A program made the translations under genes and the position numbers. Shown piece by piece: positions 16,918-26,549 of a stretch of DNA of 64,000 nucleotides. The stretch is from Bradyrhizobium manausense. Lineage in GTDB: Bacteria; Pseudomonadota; Alphaproteobacteria; Rhizobiales; Xanthobacteraceae. Numbering within the stretch: the first letter of the stretch is position 1; each line of letters starts with the position of its first letter. The DNA is taken from contig NZ_JAFCJI010000001.1 of the NCBI RefSeq assembly GCF_018131105.1, forward strand, positions 2,852,001 through 2,916,000, in the 5' to 3' direction. The notes beneath the pieces are model-generated. The model did not search any database, had not been told where the DNA came from, and saw only the letters and a program-made list of their open reading frames with translations.

Positions 16918-17829
16918 TTACAAAGCCTCGGCTTCCAGCGCCGCACCGCTGCGTTCCTCGGCCGCGACCACCCTGACGCTCACGTCCATGACATCGAAGG
17001 CGTCCCGGGTGCCGATATAGATGCCGTGCAGCGGGATGGCCTGGCGCGGGTCGCGGGCGACCGCGACGCGGATGAGATTGCGGGTGCCGACGATGCCGTT
17101 GGTCGGATCGAACTCGATCCAGCCGGCGCTCGGCAGGTACACCTGCACCCAGGCATGCGTCGAGCCACCACCGACATGGTGCTGCGCGACGTCTTCGGGC
17201 ACGAAGATGTAGCCGGAGACAAAGCGCGCGGCGATGCCGAGGCGGCGCAGTGCCTCGATCATGAACAGCGCGTAGTCACGGCAGGTGCCGGTGCCCCATC
17301 GCAACGTATCGCTCGGGCGCTGCGTGCCCGGCTCGTGACGCCTTCGGTATCCGAACTGCTCGCGGATCGCATGCGTGATGCGGCTCAGGATTGCGAATGT
17401 CGGCGACGGTGCGTCCTCGTCAACAAAGGAGCGCGCCCATGCCGCGATCTTGCCCTCGGGATCGGGGTATTGCGGCGTGATGTACTGGACGAGATCGGGC
17501 AATTCCACGTCGTCATATGCGAAAGGATAGAAGTAGGCGGGATCGTCGGGCGTCAGCGCGAAGTCTTCGACCGGATCGTGCGCGACCGTGACGTGCCAGT
17601 CGAACACCAGCCTGTCGGCGCGCGTGTCGAAATCGACGATCGCGACTGAATTGCCTGATACGTCGTGGATCCAGCGCAGCGACATCGGCTTGGGCGAGAT
17701 CTCGAGCCTGGAGTCGAGCACGCGCAGATCATGGCCGTCGCTCGGGCGCAGCATGAACCTGTGTTCGCCGAAGGCCACGGGGCTGATGTAGCGATATTCG
17801 GTCTTGTGGTGGATCGTCAGCAGCGGCAT
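16918..17829 (-). CDS. Transglutaminase-like cysteine protease family protein
   Basis: 303-residue cytoplasmic protein with an N-terminal beta-rich domain (TIHHKTEYRYISPVAFGEHRF) and a C-terminal transglutaminase-like core. The catalytic triad is visible as C183 in GTGTCRDYA, H225 in STHAWVQVYL and D241 in EFDPTNG. There is no signal peptide. The ATG at 17829 begins the family motif PLLTIHHKT; upstream in-frame codons overlap the divergent gene and are not used. Bacterial members are usually predicted proteases or peptide amidases. It is divergent from the N-formylglutamate amidohydrolase gene with 91 bp between starts, so they may share regulatory DNA. Confidence 0.87.
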   Translation of the reverse strand: MPLLTIHHKTEYRYISPVAFGEHRFMLRPSDGHDLRVLDSRLEISPKPMSLRWIHDVSGNSVAIVDFDTRADRLVFDWHVTVAHDPVEDFALTPDDPAYFYPFAYDDVELPDLVQYITPQYPDPEGKIAAWARSFVDEDAPSPTFAILSRITHAIREQFGYRRRHEPGTQRPSDTLRWGTGTCRDYALFMIEALRRLGIAARFVSGYIFVPEDVAQHHVGGGSTHAWVQVYLPSAGWIEFDPTNGIVGTRNLIRVAVARDPRQAIPLHGIYIGTRDAFDVMDVSVRVVAAEERSGAALEAEAL

Positions 17830-17920
17830 CGTCGGAAGATCATGGTGATTTTGGGCAGACCCGTTATTAACGATTGTTGCCCAATGTCCGGGGCGACCGC
17901 TTTTTCCATAGGCAATCAGG

Positions 17921-18724
17921 ATGGCTTTCAACACAGCCGAGGCGACGGATCAACTCCTTGGCGAAGGCGATATTCCGCCAGTGCATGAGGTGAATGCGGA
18001 GGGGGCATCGCCCTTCCTGCTCACATCGGACCATTACGGCCGCATTCTGCCGCGCGCGCTCGGCGATCTCGGTGTGCCCGAGAGCGAGCTTGTCAGGCAC
18101 ATCGCCTGGGACATCGGCATCGCCGGCGTCGCCGAGCGGATGGCAAACATGCTCGGCGCGCATCTGATCGCGCAGCGCTATTCGCGGCTCGTGATCGACT
18201 GCAACCGCCCGCCGGGCGTGGCGAGCTCGATCCCCGTGATATCAGAGGCGACGGCAATCCCGCGCAACGAAGGAATCTCCGAAGGCGAACGCGCGGCCCG
18301 ACGGCGCGAGATCTTCGAGCCCTATCATCACCGCATCGATGCCGCGATCGACAGCCGGCGACATGCAAAGCGGCCGACGGTGCTGGTGTCGCTGCACAGC
18401 TTCACGCCCGTCTATGCCGGCGTCTCACGCCCCTGGCACATCGGCGCACTCTACAATCGCGACACCGTGCTGCCGAAGCTGCTGCTAAGACACCTGCGCG
18501 CAGAAGGCGATCTCGTCGTCGGTGACAACGAGCCCTATGCCGTGAGCGATCTCAGCGACTATACCATCCCCGTGCATGGCGAGGCCCGCGGCCTCGTCAA
18601 CACCGGCATCGAGATCCGCCAGGATCTGATTGCCGATCAATCCGGCCAGCAGCAATGGGCCGGGCGGCTGGCGCGGATCTTTGCGGAGATCGAGATGGAG
18701 CTGAAGCCGGCGCTGTTGGTTTGA
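17921..18724 (+). CDS. N-formylglutamate amidohydrolase family protein
   Basis: 267-residue metal-dependent hydrolase of the family that converts N-formylglutamate to glutamate and formate at the end of one histidine degradation route. Typical motifs are FLLTSDHYGRILP, RHIAWDIGIAGVA, RLVIDCNRPP, VSLHSFTPVY and VGDNEPYAVSD. No other hut genes are next to it, so it may act on other N-formyl or N-acyl amino acids. The start ATG follows CAATCAGG with weak ribosome-binding potential. A large inverted repeat (18729-18891) follows and separates it from the convergent DUF3592 gene. Confidence 0.88.
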   Translation: MAFNTAEATDQLLGEGDIPPVHEVNAEGASPFLLTSDHYGRILPRALGDLGVPESELVRHIAWDIGIAGVAERMANMLGAHLIAQRYSRLVIDCNRPPGVASSIPVISEATAIPRNEGISEGERAARRREIFEPYHHRIDAAIDSRRHAKRPTVLVSLHSFTPVYAGVSRPWHIGALYNRDTVLPKLLLRHLRAEGDLVVGDNEPYAVSDLSDYTIPVHGEARGLVNTGIEIRQDLIADQSGQQQWAGRLARIFAEIEMELKPALLV

Positions 18725-18728
18725 GGCA

Positions 18729-18891
18729 CACTGCGTTCCCTCCCCCCTTGCGGGGGAGGGTTAGGGAGAGGGGTACCACACAAGGACTCTCTCAATCGGC
18801 AGCGCGTCGTTTCGAAGACGGACAGATTTTTTGCTTGGCTACCCCTCTCCCCCGCCCTCCCCCGCAAGGGGGGAGGGAGCGCAGCGGAGTG
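18729..18891. repeat. Inverted repeat pair of CCTCCCCC-type elements
   Basis: Left arm 18729-18775 (from CACTGCGTTCCCTCCCCCC to GAGAGGGGTA) and right arm 18840-18891, largely its reverse complement, flank 64 bases. Elements of this kind (runs of CCCTCTCCC around CGCAAG) are dispersed in rhizobial genomes. Located between convergent genes. Confidence 0.75.
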
Positions 18892-18910
18892 TGCGGCCCG
18901 AGAATTTATC

Positions 18911-19894
18911 TCAACCGCCCCGCGTCGCGACGAACAGCGCGAGCGCGGCGAAGATCGCGGCGATACCCCAGAGCACATAGGCGATGCGTCCGTCGCCGCG
19001 GGCATCGAGCGTGGCTTCCGCAGGGTTGTCGGGATTGACGCGAACCTCGACGGCCGCGCCGTCCTGGTAGCGCGACATCAGCTTCTCCAGCATCTTGCTG
19101 GAGGCCGACGGCGTGTTGGCCGCGACCCTCGCGCATTCATTGGTGTAGCGAACGTTCTGATAGCTGTAGGTATAGGTCACGCGCTTGCCGAACATCTCGG
19201 CGCCGCGCGCTTCACCCGGCTCGCTCGCCTCGTGATATTCCTCCATTTCCGACAGCTTGATCGTGCCCGGCACCACCGGCCAGCGCGTCGCCATCGAGGC
19301 CTGCCGCTGCACGGCCCACGCCATCAGCGCGATGACGAGGCCGAATGCGCCGAAGCCCACGACCATGCCCGCGAGATCGGGCCGGCCGATGTGATGCGCG
19401 AGCCAGGCGTAGCTCTGGTTGAGGCCGAACGCCGAACCGAAGATGATGGCGACCACGATCGCCGAGCCGATGCCGAGACAGCCCCACAGTCCCTTGGGCA
19501 GGTCGCGCTCCAGCACGGCCTTTTCAGGATGGCGCGGATTGTAGAAGACGGTGACGATGCTGCCGGCGGGGTATTTCGCCAGCTTCTCTGCGACCTCGAA
19601 ATTGCCGAGGTCCTCGCCGATCGAGATGCGGTTGCAGCTCAGCTTGCGACCGCCGACGGAATATTGGTAGGTGACGTTCGCAAAATTGCGGCTTTCCATG
19701 CGATAGCCGTCCTCGCGCTCGTCGTCGGAGACCCTGACCTCGCGCAACTCGGCAACCGAGCTGACGACCTTGCCTGACACCTGCGGCCAGCTCCGGGCCT
19801 CGCGGGCCTGCCAGCTCTTCACGATGGCGGCAATCAGGATCAGCGCGAGCGGCGCAAGCAGCATCGCGTAGACAAGCGGGGGCAAATTCGGCAC
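18911..19894 (-). CDS. DUF3592 membrane protein
   Basis: 327-residue membrane protein with the DUF3592 pattern present twice. Each unit has a YxYxVxGxxxxCxRI-like segment (VTYQYSVGGRKLSCNRI, then VTYTYSYQNVRYTNECARV) followed by a VxVFYNPxxPxxAVLE-like segment (TVFYNPRHPEKAVLE, then VEVRVNPDNPAEATLD). Four hydrophobic helices are seen: about 7-25, 135-155, 170-195 and the C-terminal 305-323. The duplicated soluble units probably lie on the same side of the membrane. Function of the family is unknown. The upstream neighbour on the same strand is a LysE exporter 90 bp away. Confidence 0.82.
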   Translation of the reverse strand: MPNLPPLVYAMLLAPLALILIAAIVKSWQAREARSWPQVSGKVVSSVAELREVRVSDDEREDGYRMESRNFANVTYQYSVGGRKLSCNRISIGEDLGNFEVAEKLAKYPAGSIVTVFYNPRHPEKAVLERDLPKGLWGCLGIGSAIVVAIIFGSAFGLNQSYAWLAHHIGRPDLAGMVVGFGAFGLVIALMAWAVQRQASMATRWPVVPGTIKLSEMEEYHEASEPGEARGAEMFGKRVTYTYSYQNVRYTNECARVAANTPSASSKMLEKLMSRYQDGAAVEVRVNPDNPAEATLDARGDGRIAYVLWGIAAIFAALALFVATRGG

Positions 19895-19983
19895 GGCAAT
19901 GATCCTGCGTCAGCGGCAATGCTTCGTTGGACGCAGCGCCGCGGACGAAGGTTCAACCGGCAGTCCCGCCTAACGGATCCTGC

Positions 19984-20604
19984 TCATTTGGCCCGGATCA
20001 GGGCCAGCCAGATGCCGCCACCGATCATGAAGCCGCCCGACACGCGCGACACCAGGCGGGTGCGACGCGCCGAGAAAAAGCCGCGGACCTGACCGGCCAG
20101 CAGCGCGTAGATTCCATCCGTCAGGCCGGCCAACACCATGAAGGTGACGCCGAGCACCACGACCTGGGACAGGTGATCCTTGCTCATGTCCATGAATTGC
20201 GGAATGAACGCGCCGAAGAACACCAGCAGCTTCGGGTTCGACAATGCGACGATGAAGCCCTGCAGGAGAAAGCCACCGCGCGGGGGCGGCGGCGGCTCGT
20301 CAGCGGAGACGCCCTCAACCGGAGAGCGGATCAGCTTGATGCCGAGCCAGACCAGATAGGCCGCGCCGGCAAAGCGCACCCAGTTGAACCAATAGCCCAT
20401 CGTCGCCATCAGCGTGGTGAGACCGACCGCAAGGACGCCGATCACGATCAACAGCCCCATCTGCACGCCGAGAATGTTGGTGAGCGCCGCGCGGGTGCCG
20501 TGGCGCAGGCCGTTGGCGATGACGAGGGTGACGATCGGCCCCGGCAGCAGCGCGAGCGCAATGCAGGCGGCGACGAAGGCGAGATAGGCTTGCATGGACA
20601 TCAT
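19984..20604 (-). CDS. LysE/RhtB-family amino-acid exporter
   Basis: 206-residue inner-membrane exporter with about six helices. The N-terminal signature ALLPGPIVTLVIANGLRHG and the mid-protein FIVALSNPKLLVFFGAFIPQF are diagnostic. A proline-rich cytoplasmic loop (DEPPPPPRGG) around residue 105 is unusual in length. It is probably not the same functional type as the exporter at 4891, since the signature and loop differ. The start ATG is followed by a second ATG; either could initiate. Substrate unknown. Confidence 0.88.
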   Translation of the reverse strand: MMSMQAYLAFVAACIALALLPGPIVTLVIANGLRHGTRAALTNILGVQMGLLIVIGVLAVGLTTLMATMGYWFNWVRFAGAAYLVWLGIKLIRSPVEGVSADEPPPPPRGGFLLQGFIVALSNPKLLVFFGAFIPQFMDMSKDHLSQVVVLGVTFMVLAGLTDGIYALLAGQVRGFFSARRTRLVSRVSGGFMIGGGIWLALIRAK

Positions 20605-20651
20605 GGGGAGGACTCGAGCTCGGGACGTTTGCGGGCATTAATGCATGGCAC

Positions 20652-21197
20652 TCACTTTCCGTCCAGCGCCGCGACCACCCACGCTGTCATCTCCTGCGTC
20701 TCCAGGAATGCCAGCGCCGCATGCTGCATCGCGCTGGCGTCGCCCCGTCCCTGCGCCGCCGCGACGAAGAGATCGCAGCGTCGCGAGAGCGCAACACCGA
20801 CCGCCGCGTGGCTCGCACCGTCGTGGATCGCGAGATCATAGCGCCGCACCCGGCCGCGCATCTCGCCCACATCCACCACCTCCCCCGGCGCAACAGGCGT
20901 GAAGCGCGGGGTGATCAGATCGACATCGGCAACGCGATCGACCTCGTCGTCGTCGGCGACGCCGCTGTCGCAATTGCAGAAGCCGCGCTTGGCGCGGACG
21001 TAGAGTTCCGCGCCATCGCAGGCTCCGCCCTCACAGCGAAACGCGCGGCCCGCGGGCCAGCCGTCGCGCGGGAACGGCCAGGCGAGCTCGCGCCAATGCG
21101 CAGACGTTGCCGCGGGCTCCGGCGCGAGCTGATACGCCCCGACGCCGGATGCGCCGAGCGCGATCACCGCCGCCGCAATTATCGCCGCGCGCCGCAT
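20652..21197 (-). CDS. Exported conserved hypothetical protein, 181 aa
   Basis: A signal peptide or N-terminal membrane anchor spans residues 1-21 (RRAAIIAAAVIALGASGVGAY). The mature part contains a cluster of cysteines, FRCEGGACDGAEL and GFCNCDSG, which suggests disulfides or metal binding in the periplasm, followed by a region predicted as beta-rich (DLITPRFTPVAPGEVVDVG). No family recognised. Its ATG lies two bases after the stop of the LVIVD-repeat gene on the same strand, so the two are almost certainly an operon and may act together in the envelope. Confidence 0.72.
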   Translation of the reverse strand: MRRAAIIAAAVIALGASGVGAYQLAPEPAATSAHWRELAWPFPRDGWPAGRAFRCEGGACDGAELYVRAKRGFCNCDSGVADDDEVDRVADVDLITPRFTPVAPGEVVDVGEMRGRVRRYDLAIHDGASHAAVGVALSRRCDLFVAAAQGRGDASAMQHAALAFLETQEMTAWVVAALDGK

Positions 21198-21199
21198 CG

Positions 21200-22651
21200 T
21201 CAGTTCTTCGGCAGGCCGGCGACGGCCCGCGCCGGCCCGGTCAGCTCGAGGATGTGCAGGCCGGTGTTGGCGCGATCGACGATGTAGATATAGCCGCGCT
21301 CGTCGGTCTCGACATTATTGGTCTGGATCGCGACCTTGCAGCGCTCGCCGCCCTCCACCGGAATGCAGCGCTTGTCGGTCGCATTCGTGATCGCCGGAAT
21401 GAAATAGCCGACCTCCTTGGGGTGATAGGGATCGCGGATGTCGAGCGCGCGCACGCCGGCATTGAAGAAGGCGATGAAGGCCATCTTCTTGTAGTAGACC
21501 GGCGCCATGCTCTCGTTCGAGGAATGTGAGCCGAAGCGGCCGCCGCGCTGGCAGAATTGCCCGCTCGCCTCCGGCACCGTGTAGCTCGAGATCATCATCG
21601 GCCGCGTCTCGGTGGTGACGTCGGCAAACCACACCATCTGCCGGGCCTCGCCGCATTCATTCAGGATCGCCTCGTCCACGATCATGACGATGTCGCGGGT
21701 CTTGCCGTCCTTGTCCTCGCCGAATTCGGCGACGGGCATGTCGAGCATGGGAAATGTGGTGTGAGCGCCGTTGAATGCGGACATCGGCAGCCGCGCGATC
21801 TCGGGAAAGCGCAGATTGTCCGGCGTCGGCTCCTTCGGCCCCGTCAGCAGCTTCTCGCGATCGACGATCTGCAGGATGCCGCCCTTGTTGGTGCCGTAGC
21901 CGAAATAGACGCGATTGCCGTTGGGCCCGGTCGAGATCGGCCCGTGCAACTCGGTCGGCACCGCGCCGGTCGAGCCTGGCTCCTGACCGGGCAGGCCGAA
22001 GTCGCGAATCTTTTGCGGGTGCGCGGGATCGGAGAGATCATAGATCTGCGTCATGCGCCGGGTTCGCCAGTCCGGCGCGCCGGAAACGAGATAGGCAATG
22101 CCGGTGTCGCATTCCCACCAGCTCTTGTGCGTGTCCTTCAATCCGCCGATGCGCGTGATCAGAGCGGGATTGGCGGGGTCGGCAACGTTCCAGATCTCGT
22201 GCGCCTCGCTGCCGAAGGTGCGCAGCATGTAGACCGCGTTGGGATCGCCTTTCGGCAAGGTCTTGCCGTCGCACACGCGCACCATCTGCGCGCCGCCGGA
22301 TTCATACTTGCCCTCCTGCCCCGGCAGGTGCCTGAGGTATTTCGGATGCGCGGGATCGGTGACATCGACGATCGAGGTGCCGTTCGGCTCGGCCTTGCCT
22401 GTCAGCGGATTGACGGGCATCGGCACGTCGTCGGTGCCCCCGTGATGACCGATATAGGCGATCCAGCGGTCGCCCTGATGATGGATGGTCGGCTGATAGG
22501 CGCTGCGCGCCTGCAAATCGTTGGTGCCGACCAGCTTCATGTTGGACGCCTCAGGCGGCGCCCCGATGGTCTGCTGCTTCTGGGCGTGAACAGAAGTGCT
22601 GCCGGCGAAAAGGACGAGGGCGGCAGCAGTCAAGACGCAACGGAACATCAA
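21200..22651 (-). CDS. Secreted LVIVD-repeat (beta-propeller-like) protein
   Basis: 483-residue exported protein with a signal peptide (to about residue 24, SVHAQ). It contains repeated units ending in DPAxPxx, for example VDVTDPAHPKYL, WNVADPANPALI, YDLSDPAHPQKI and LDIRDPYHPKEV, the hallmark of LVIVD-repeat proteins thought to form beta-propellers on the cell surface or in the periplasm. Conserved Trp, His and Cys residues (SWWECDTG, NGAHTTFPMLDMP) may bind ligand or metal. Translation may start at the second of two adjacent ATGs (22648). It is the first gene of a two-gene unit with the exported cysteine protein. Biochemical role unknown. Confidence 0.82.
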   Translation of the reverse strand: MMFRCVLTAAALVLFAGSTSVHAQKQQTIGAPPEASNMKLVGTNDLQARSAYQPTIHHQGDRWIAYIGHHGGTDDVPMPVNPLTGKAEPNGTSIVDVTDPAHPKYLRHLPGQEGKYESGGAQMVRVCDGKTLPKGDPNAVYMLRTFGSEAHEIWNVADPANPALITRIGGLKDTHKSWWECDTGIAYLVSGAPDWRTRRMTQIYDLSDPAHPQKIRDFGLPGQEPGSTGAVPTELHGPISTGPNGNRVYFGYGTNKGGILQIVDREKLLTGPKEPTPDNLRFPEIARLPMSAFNGAHTTFPMLDMPVAEFGEDKDGKTRDIVMIVDEAILNECGEARQMVWFADVTTETRPMMISSYTVPEASGQFCQRGGRFGSHSSNESMAPVYYKKMAFIAFFNAGVRALDIRDPYHPKEVGYFIPAITNATDKRCIPVEGGERCKVAIQTNNVETDERGYIYIVDRANTGLHILELTGPARAVAGLPKN

Positions 22652-22725
22652 GTCCTCCCGGAACCAATCTGCGTTGGCTGAGATGCAAGGCTAGCACAGC
22701 CGTTTGCGCGCGCCAAAGACACATC

Positions 22726-22755
22726 TTGACATGCAATCATTTAGTTGCCTATCAT
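22726..22755 (+). promoter_or_regulatory. Promoter/operator of the arsR-SRPBCC operon
   Basis: TTGACA (22726-22731), an 18-base spacer and TATCAT (22750-22755). The inverted repeat GCAA-N8-TTGC (22733-22748) fills the spacer and is a likely autorepressor site. The ATG of arsR begins eight bases after the -10, so the transcript is probably leaderless. Confidence 0.7.
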
Positions 22756-22762
22756 TCTCGCC

Positions 22763-23077
22763 ATGGATGAAGTCTTCAAGGCGCTCGCCGATGCGTCGCG
22801 ACGGTCGCTGCTGGACCGGCTCCACGCCAGGAATGGCCAGACGCTGAACGAGCTTTGCGAAGGCCTGGAGATGACGCGCCAGGCGGTGACAAAGCATCTG
22901 GTCATCCTGGAAGAGGCCCATCTGGTCACGACCATCAAGCATGGTCGCGAGAAGCTGCACTATCTCAACCCGGTGCCGATCCACCAGATCGGCGAGCGCT
23001 GGATCAGGAAATTCGAGCGCGGCAAGCTCGCCGCCCTCAGCGAGTTGAAACGCCAGTTGGAGAAGCGTAATGAGTAA
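22763..23077 (+). CDS. ArsR-family winged-helix repressor of the SRPBCC operon
   Basis: 104-residue winged-helix DNA-binding protein: MDEVFKALADASRRSLLDRL, then the recognition helix in MTRQAVTKHLVILEEAHLV and the wing with GREKLHYLNPVPI. No metal-binding cysteine pair is seen, so it is the AHSA1-associated type rather than a metal sensor. The ATG at 22763 is favoured by family alignment; a TTG at 22745 lies inside the -10/operator. The next gene starts before this one ends (8-base overlap), which indicates translational coupling. It most likely represses its own operon through the GCAA-N8-TTGC site. Confidence 0.87.
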   Translation: MDEVFKALADASRRSLLDRLHARNGQTLNELCEGLEMTRQAVTKHLVILEEAHLVTTIKHGREKLHYLNPVPIHQIGERWIRKFERGKLAALSELKRQLEKRNE

Positions 23078-23540
23078 GCCGCAATTCGTCTATGTCACCT
23101 ATATCGAGACCACGCCGGAAAAGCTGTGGGAAGCGCTGACGTCGAGCGACTTCACGCGTCAGTACTGGTTCGGCGCCGAAGTTCGCTCCGACTGGAAGAT
23201 CGGCTCGCCTTTCGCGCTGACGCTCGACGGGGAGGTCACCGATGCAGGTGAGATCCTGGAGGCCGATCCGCCGCGGCGCCTCTCCTATAGTTTCAAGCAT
23301 CTCAAATATGAGGAACTGCGCGGCGAGCCGATCTCGCGCGTCGTCTTCACCATCGAACCGTTCGGCTCGCTCGTGCGTTTGACCGTGTTGCATGACGGCT
23401 TCGTCGAGGGCGGCAAATATCTCGGTGCCGTCTCCAACGGCTGGCCGGCGATCCTGTCCGGGCTCAAGAGCCTGCTGGAGCGAGGTCAGGTTCTCGCCAT
23501 TCCGCGCACGGCGCTCAACAAGGGGTTCGACGCAAAATGA
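23070..23540 (+). CDS. SRPBCC/AHSA1-domain protein, first of a tandem pair
   Basis: 156-residue START-like (SRPBCC) fold protein. The signature YIETTPEKLWEALTSSDFTRQYWFG opens the domain, with SRVVFTIEPFG and the C-terminal helix GWPAILSGLKSLLERG. Such proteins bind small hydrophobic ligands in a deep cavity. It overlaps arsR by eight bases and the next gene by four, so the operon is tightly coupled. About half of its recognisable motifs recur in the next gene, so the pair arose by tandem duplication. Ligand unknown. Confidence 0.87.
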   Translation: MSKPQFVYVTYIETTPEKLWEALTSSDFTRQYWFGAEVRSDWKIGSPFALTLDGEVTDAGEILEADPPRRLSYSFKHLKYEELRGEPISRVVFTIEPFGSLVRLTVLHDGFVEGGKYLGAVSNGWPAILSGLKSLLERGQVLAIPRTALNKGFDAK

Positions 23541-24049
23541 ATCTCGATCAGTTCAAGCCGCTGACGGTCTACACCATCTACATCGCTTCGACGCCGGAGA
23601 AGGTGTGGGAAGCGCTGACATCGGCCGAGTTCAGCAAGCAATACTTCTTCGGCAACGCCGTGGAAGTCGAGCCGCGACTCGGCGGCGCCTTCATCCTGCG
23701 CACGCCCGACGGTGCCGTGCATATCAGTGGCGAGGTGCTCGCCTGCGCTCCGCCGCACAAGCTCGCGGTGACATTCAACGTCAACTGGCCCGAACTGATC
23801 GAGAAGCTGGGGCCGACCCTCGTCACCTACGACATCGAGCAGGTTGGAGACGCGGTCCGGCTGACGATGAGCGAGGGCCACGATCGCCCGCTCAGCGACG
23901 ACATCCTGTCCGGCGGACGCTCGGGCTGGCCCGCGATCCTGTCGAGCCTCAAGAGCCTGCTCGAGACCGGCAAGCCGCTGGTCGTCAAGATGGGTCCGCC
24001 GCAACGGATGCTGGATGCGCTGAAGACGATGGGGATCAAGACGCCGTAG
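23537..24049 (+). CDS. SRPBCC/AHSA1-domain protein, second of a tandem pair
   Basis: 170-residue paralogue of the preceding protein: YIASTPEKVWEALTSAEFSKQYFFG, LVTYDIEQVGDAVRLTMSEGHD and GWPAILSSLKSLLETG match block by block. Its C-terminal extension (KPLVVKMGPPQRMLDAL) differs. The ATGA overlap with the previous gene is typical of coupled translation. It ends the operon; no clear terminator was found in the following 257 bp, which contain no gene. The two proteins could act as a heterodimer or on related ligands (inference). Confidence 0.87.
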   Translation: MNLDQFKPLTVYTIYIASTPEKVWEALTSAEFSKQYFFGNAVEVEPRLGGAFILRTPDGAVHISGEVLACAPPHKLAVTFNVNWPELIEKLGPTLVTYDIEQVGDAVRLTMSEGHDRPLSDDILSGGRSGWPAILSSLKSLLETGKPLVVKMGPPQRMLDALKTMGIKTP

Positions 24050-24306
24050 CTTCTGTCGTCTCGGGAGCGATCAGCAGCACCACGCCCCGCGCGATCTTTC
24101 CTTGCACGCAAACCGCGGTATTAGCCCCGCTGCGCGCACGCGCAACGTGGCGGCGAGAGTAAGATTGTAGTGGCGCCGCGATGCACGCGCCGCGAAATGT
24201 CGGCCGTCAGTACGATTTCCAGCCGATGCCTATGGACTGAGCGGAGGATCGTGCCGCAAATTGCTTCGCCGAACGAACACGCGCGAAGAGCGGACTCGCC
24301 CGACCG

Positions 24307-26549
24307 ATGAGCCTGCGTACCCGGTTACTGATCCTCGTCATCGCGGCCATGCTGGTGCCGGCGATCCTCGTCGGCCTGCGCTTCGTGCAAAATCGAACCA
24401 GCGAGATCAATGCGGCCCTGGCCAATCTGGCTGCATCCGCCGACGACATTGCAGCCGACCTCGGCGAGAAGATCCAGGGCACCGCGCAGCTTCACTACGG
24501 CCTCGCCCGCGCCCGCGATCTCGACACGCGCGACAAGGCGGCATGCTCGGCGTTTCTGTCCGACGTGCGCGAAGAATATCCGCAGTTCACGGGCATCCTG
24601 ACCATCGATCCCGACGGCAGCCTGTTCTGCGACTCGCTCCGGACCAACCGCACGCTCGACCTGAACGATCGCGCCTATTTCAAGCAGGCGAAGGTCTCGC
24701 AAGGCGTTGTCGCCGTGGAGCCCGTATTCGGGCGCCTGACCGGATTGTCGGTGCTCCAGATCGCCTATCCCGTGCGCTCGGATGCGGGAGCGCTGAGGTT
24801 CGTTCTGCTCGCCTCGTTCAACCTGAACAAATTCGCTGAATTTCACGACAAGCGTTTGCTCGCCCAAAAGGAGATCCTGCTGGTCGACAGCAAGGGCACC
24901 GTGCTGGTCGCTCCCAAGAGCGGTGGCTGGAACCACCCCGTCGGCGCGTCGATCGCGGGTTCCGAGCTGTTCCGCTTCGCGGCTTCCCCCGATGGCGAGG
25001 CGTCTCGCGAGGTGACCGACCGCGACGGTCCCACGCAGGTCTGGGCCGTCGCTCGCTCGCCGTCGATCCGCAAGGCCGGCCTCTATATCATGGTCGGACG
25101 GTCCAAGGACGGACTGGTCGCCGCCGCAAACCGCCGGCTTTACGAGGATATGGCCATCCTCGCGGTGGCATCGCTGCTGCTGCTCGCCGGCGTCTGGATT
25201 CTTGCGACCGTCAGCGTCGGGCGCCAGGTCGGCCGGCTCGCCACGATGGCGAAGCGGCTTGGGCTCGGCGATCTCAGCGCACGCATTCCCCCGCCGCATC
25301 CGCGCGGCGAGCTCGGCGGATTGATGATGCTGCTCAACGGCACCGCCGAGTCGCTCGAGCAGCAACGCGCCGCCATCGCGGATCTCAGCCACAAGCTCAG
25401 CCAGTCGCAGAAGATGGAAGCGATGGGTCAGCTCACCGGCGGCGTGGCGCACGACTTCAACAATCTTCTCACCGTCATTCTCGGCAACTCCGAGCATCTC
25501 GCCGACAGGCTGGCAAGCAACAGGGAATTGCACCGGATCGCCGGCGACATCGCGACTGCGGCCGAGCGCGGCTCCGACCTGACGCGGAGCCTGCTCGCCT
25601 TCGCGCGCAAGCAGCCCTTGAGGCCGCGCGAGATCGACATCGCCGAGAAGGTCGTCGGCATGGAGCAATTGTTGCGCCGGACGCTTGGCGAGCACATCGA
25701 GTGCAGTTTCGCCTTCGGCGCGGAACTGTGGCTGACCAGCGTCGATCCCGGCCAGATCGCAACCGCGCTGCTCAACCTCGTGCTCAACGCGCGCGACGCC
25801 ATGCCCGATGGCGGCAGGTTGACGGTGGAGGTGTGCAACATTTCGCTCGGTCCGTCCGATCTCGACGTCAACGGGGAGCCGCGGCCCGGCGACTACGTCA
25901 TGGTGGCCGTGACGGATACCGGCTGTGGCATGGCAGCGGAAGTCGCGAGCCGTGCGTTCGAGCCATTCTTCACCACCAAGGAGGTGGGCAAGGGCACGGG
26001 CCTCGGCCTCAGCATGGTCTACGGGTTCGCCCAGCAGTCCGGCGGACTCGTGCAATTGCAGTCCGAGCCGGGGCAAGGCAGCGTGGTCCGACTGTTCTTC
26101 CCGCGCATCGCTGCGACGCAGAACGAGGAGCCGACACCTGCAGAGCGGATTGCCGCACCGGCCGGAAGCGAGACCATTCTCGTCGCCGAGGACGACGACA
26201 TGGTGCGAGCCTATGTCGAGAGTGAGCTGCGGACGCTGGGCTACCGCGTCATCGCGACCTCGAACGGGCCCGCGGCGCTGGAAGTGCTGCGCCAGTCCGC
26301 CGACATCGATCTGTTGTTCACCGACGTCGTGATGCCGGGCGGCATGTTCGGGCCGGAGCTTGCGCGGCAGGCAACCGCCTTACGGCCCGGTCTCAAAGTG
26401 CTCTTCACCTCCGGCTACAGCCAAAATCCCGTCAAGGCGCCCGACGGAATCGACGCCCGCATTCTGACAAAGCCGTTCAAGCGGCAGGATCTTGCCGCGA
26501 TGCTGCGGTCCGCTCTTTCGACGACACCGCGCCAGCGTGGCAGGATACG

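Noticed and set aside
24325..26076. Very long open frame (583 codons) on the minus strand opposite the hybrid histidine kinase
   Set aside because: It is the antisense of a gene with clear domains; its product has no motif and its length follows from high GC and codon bias.
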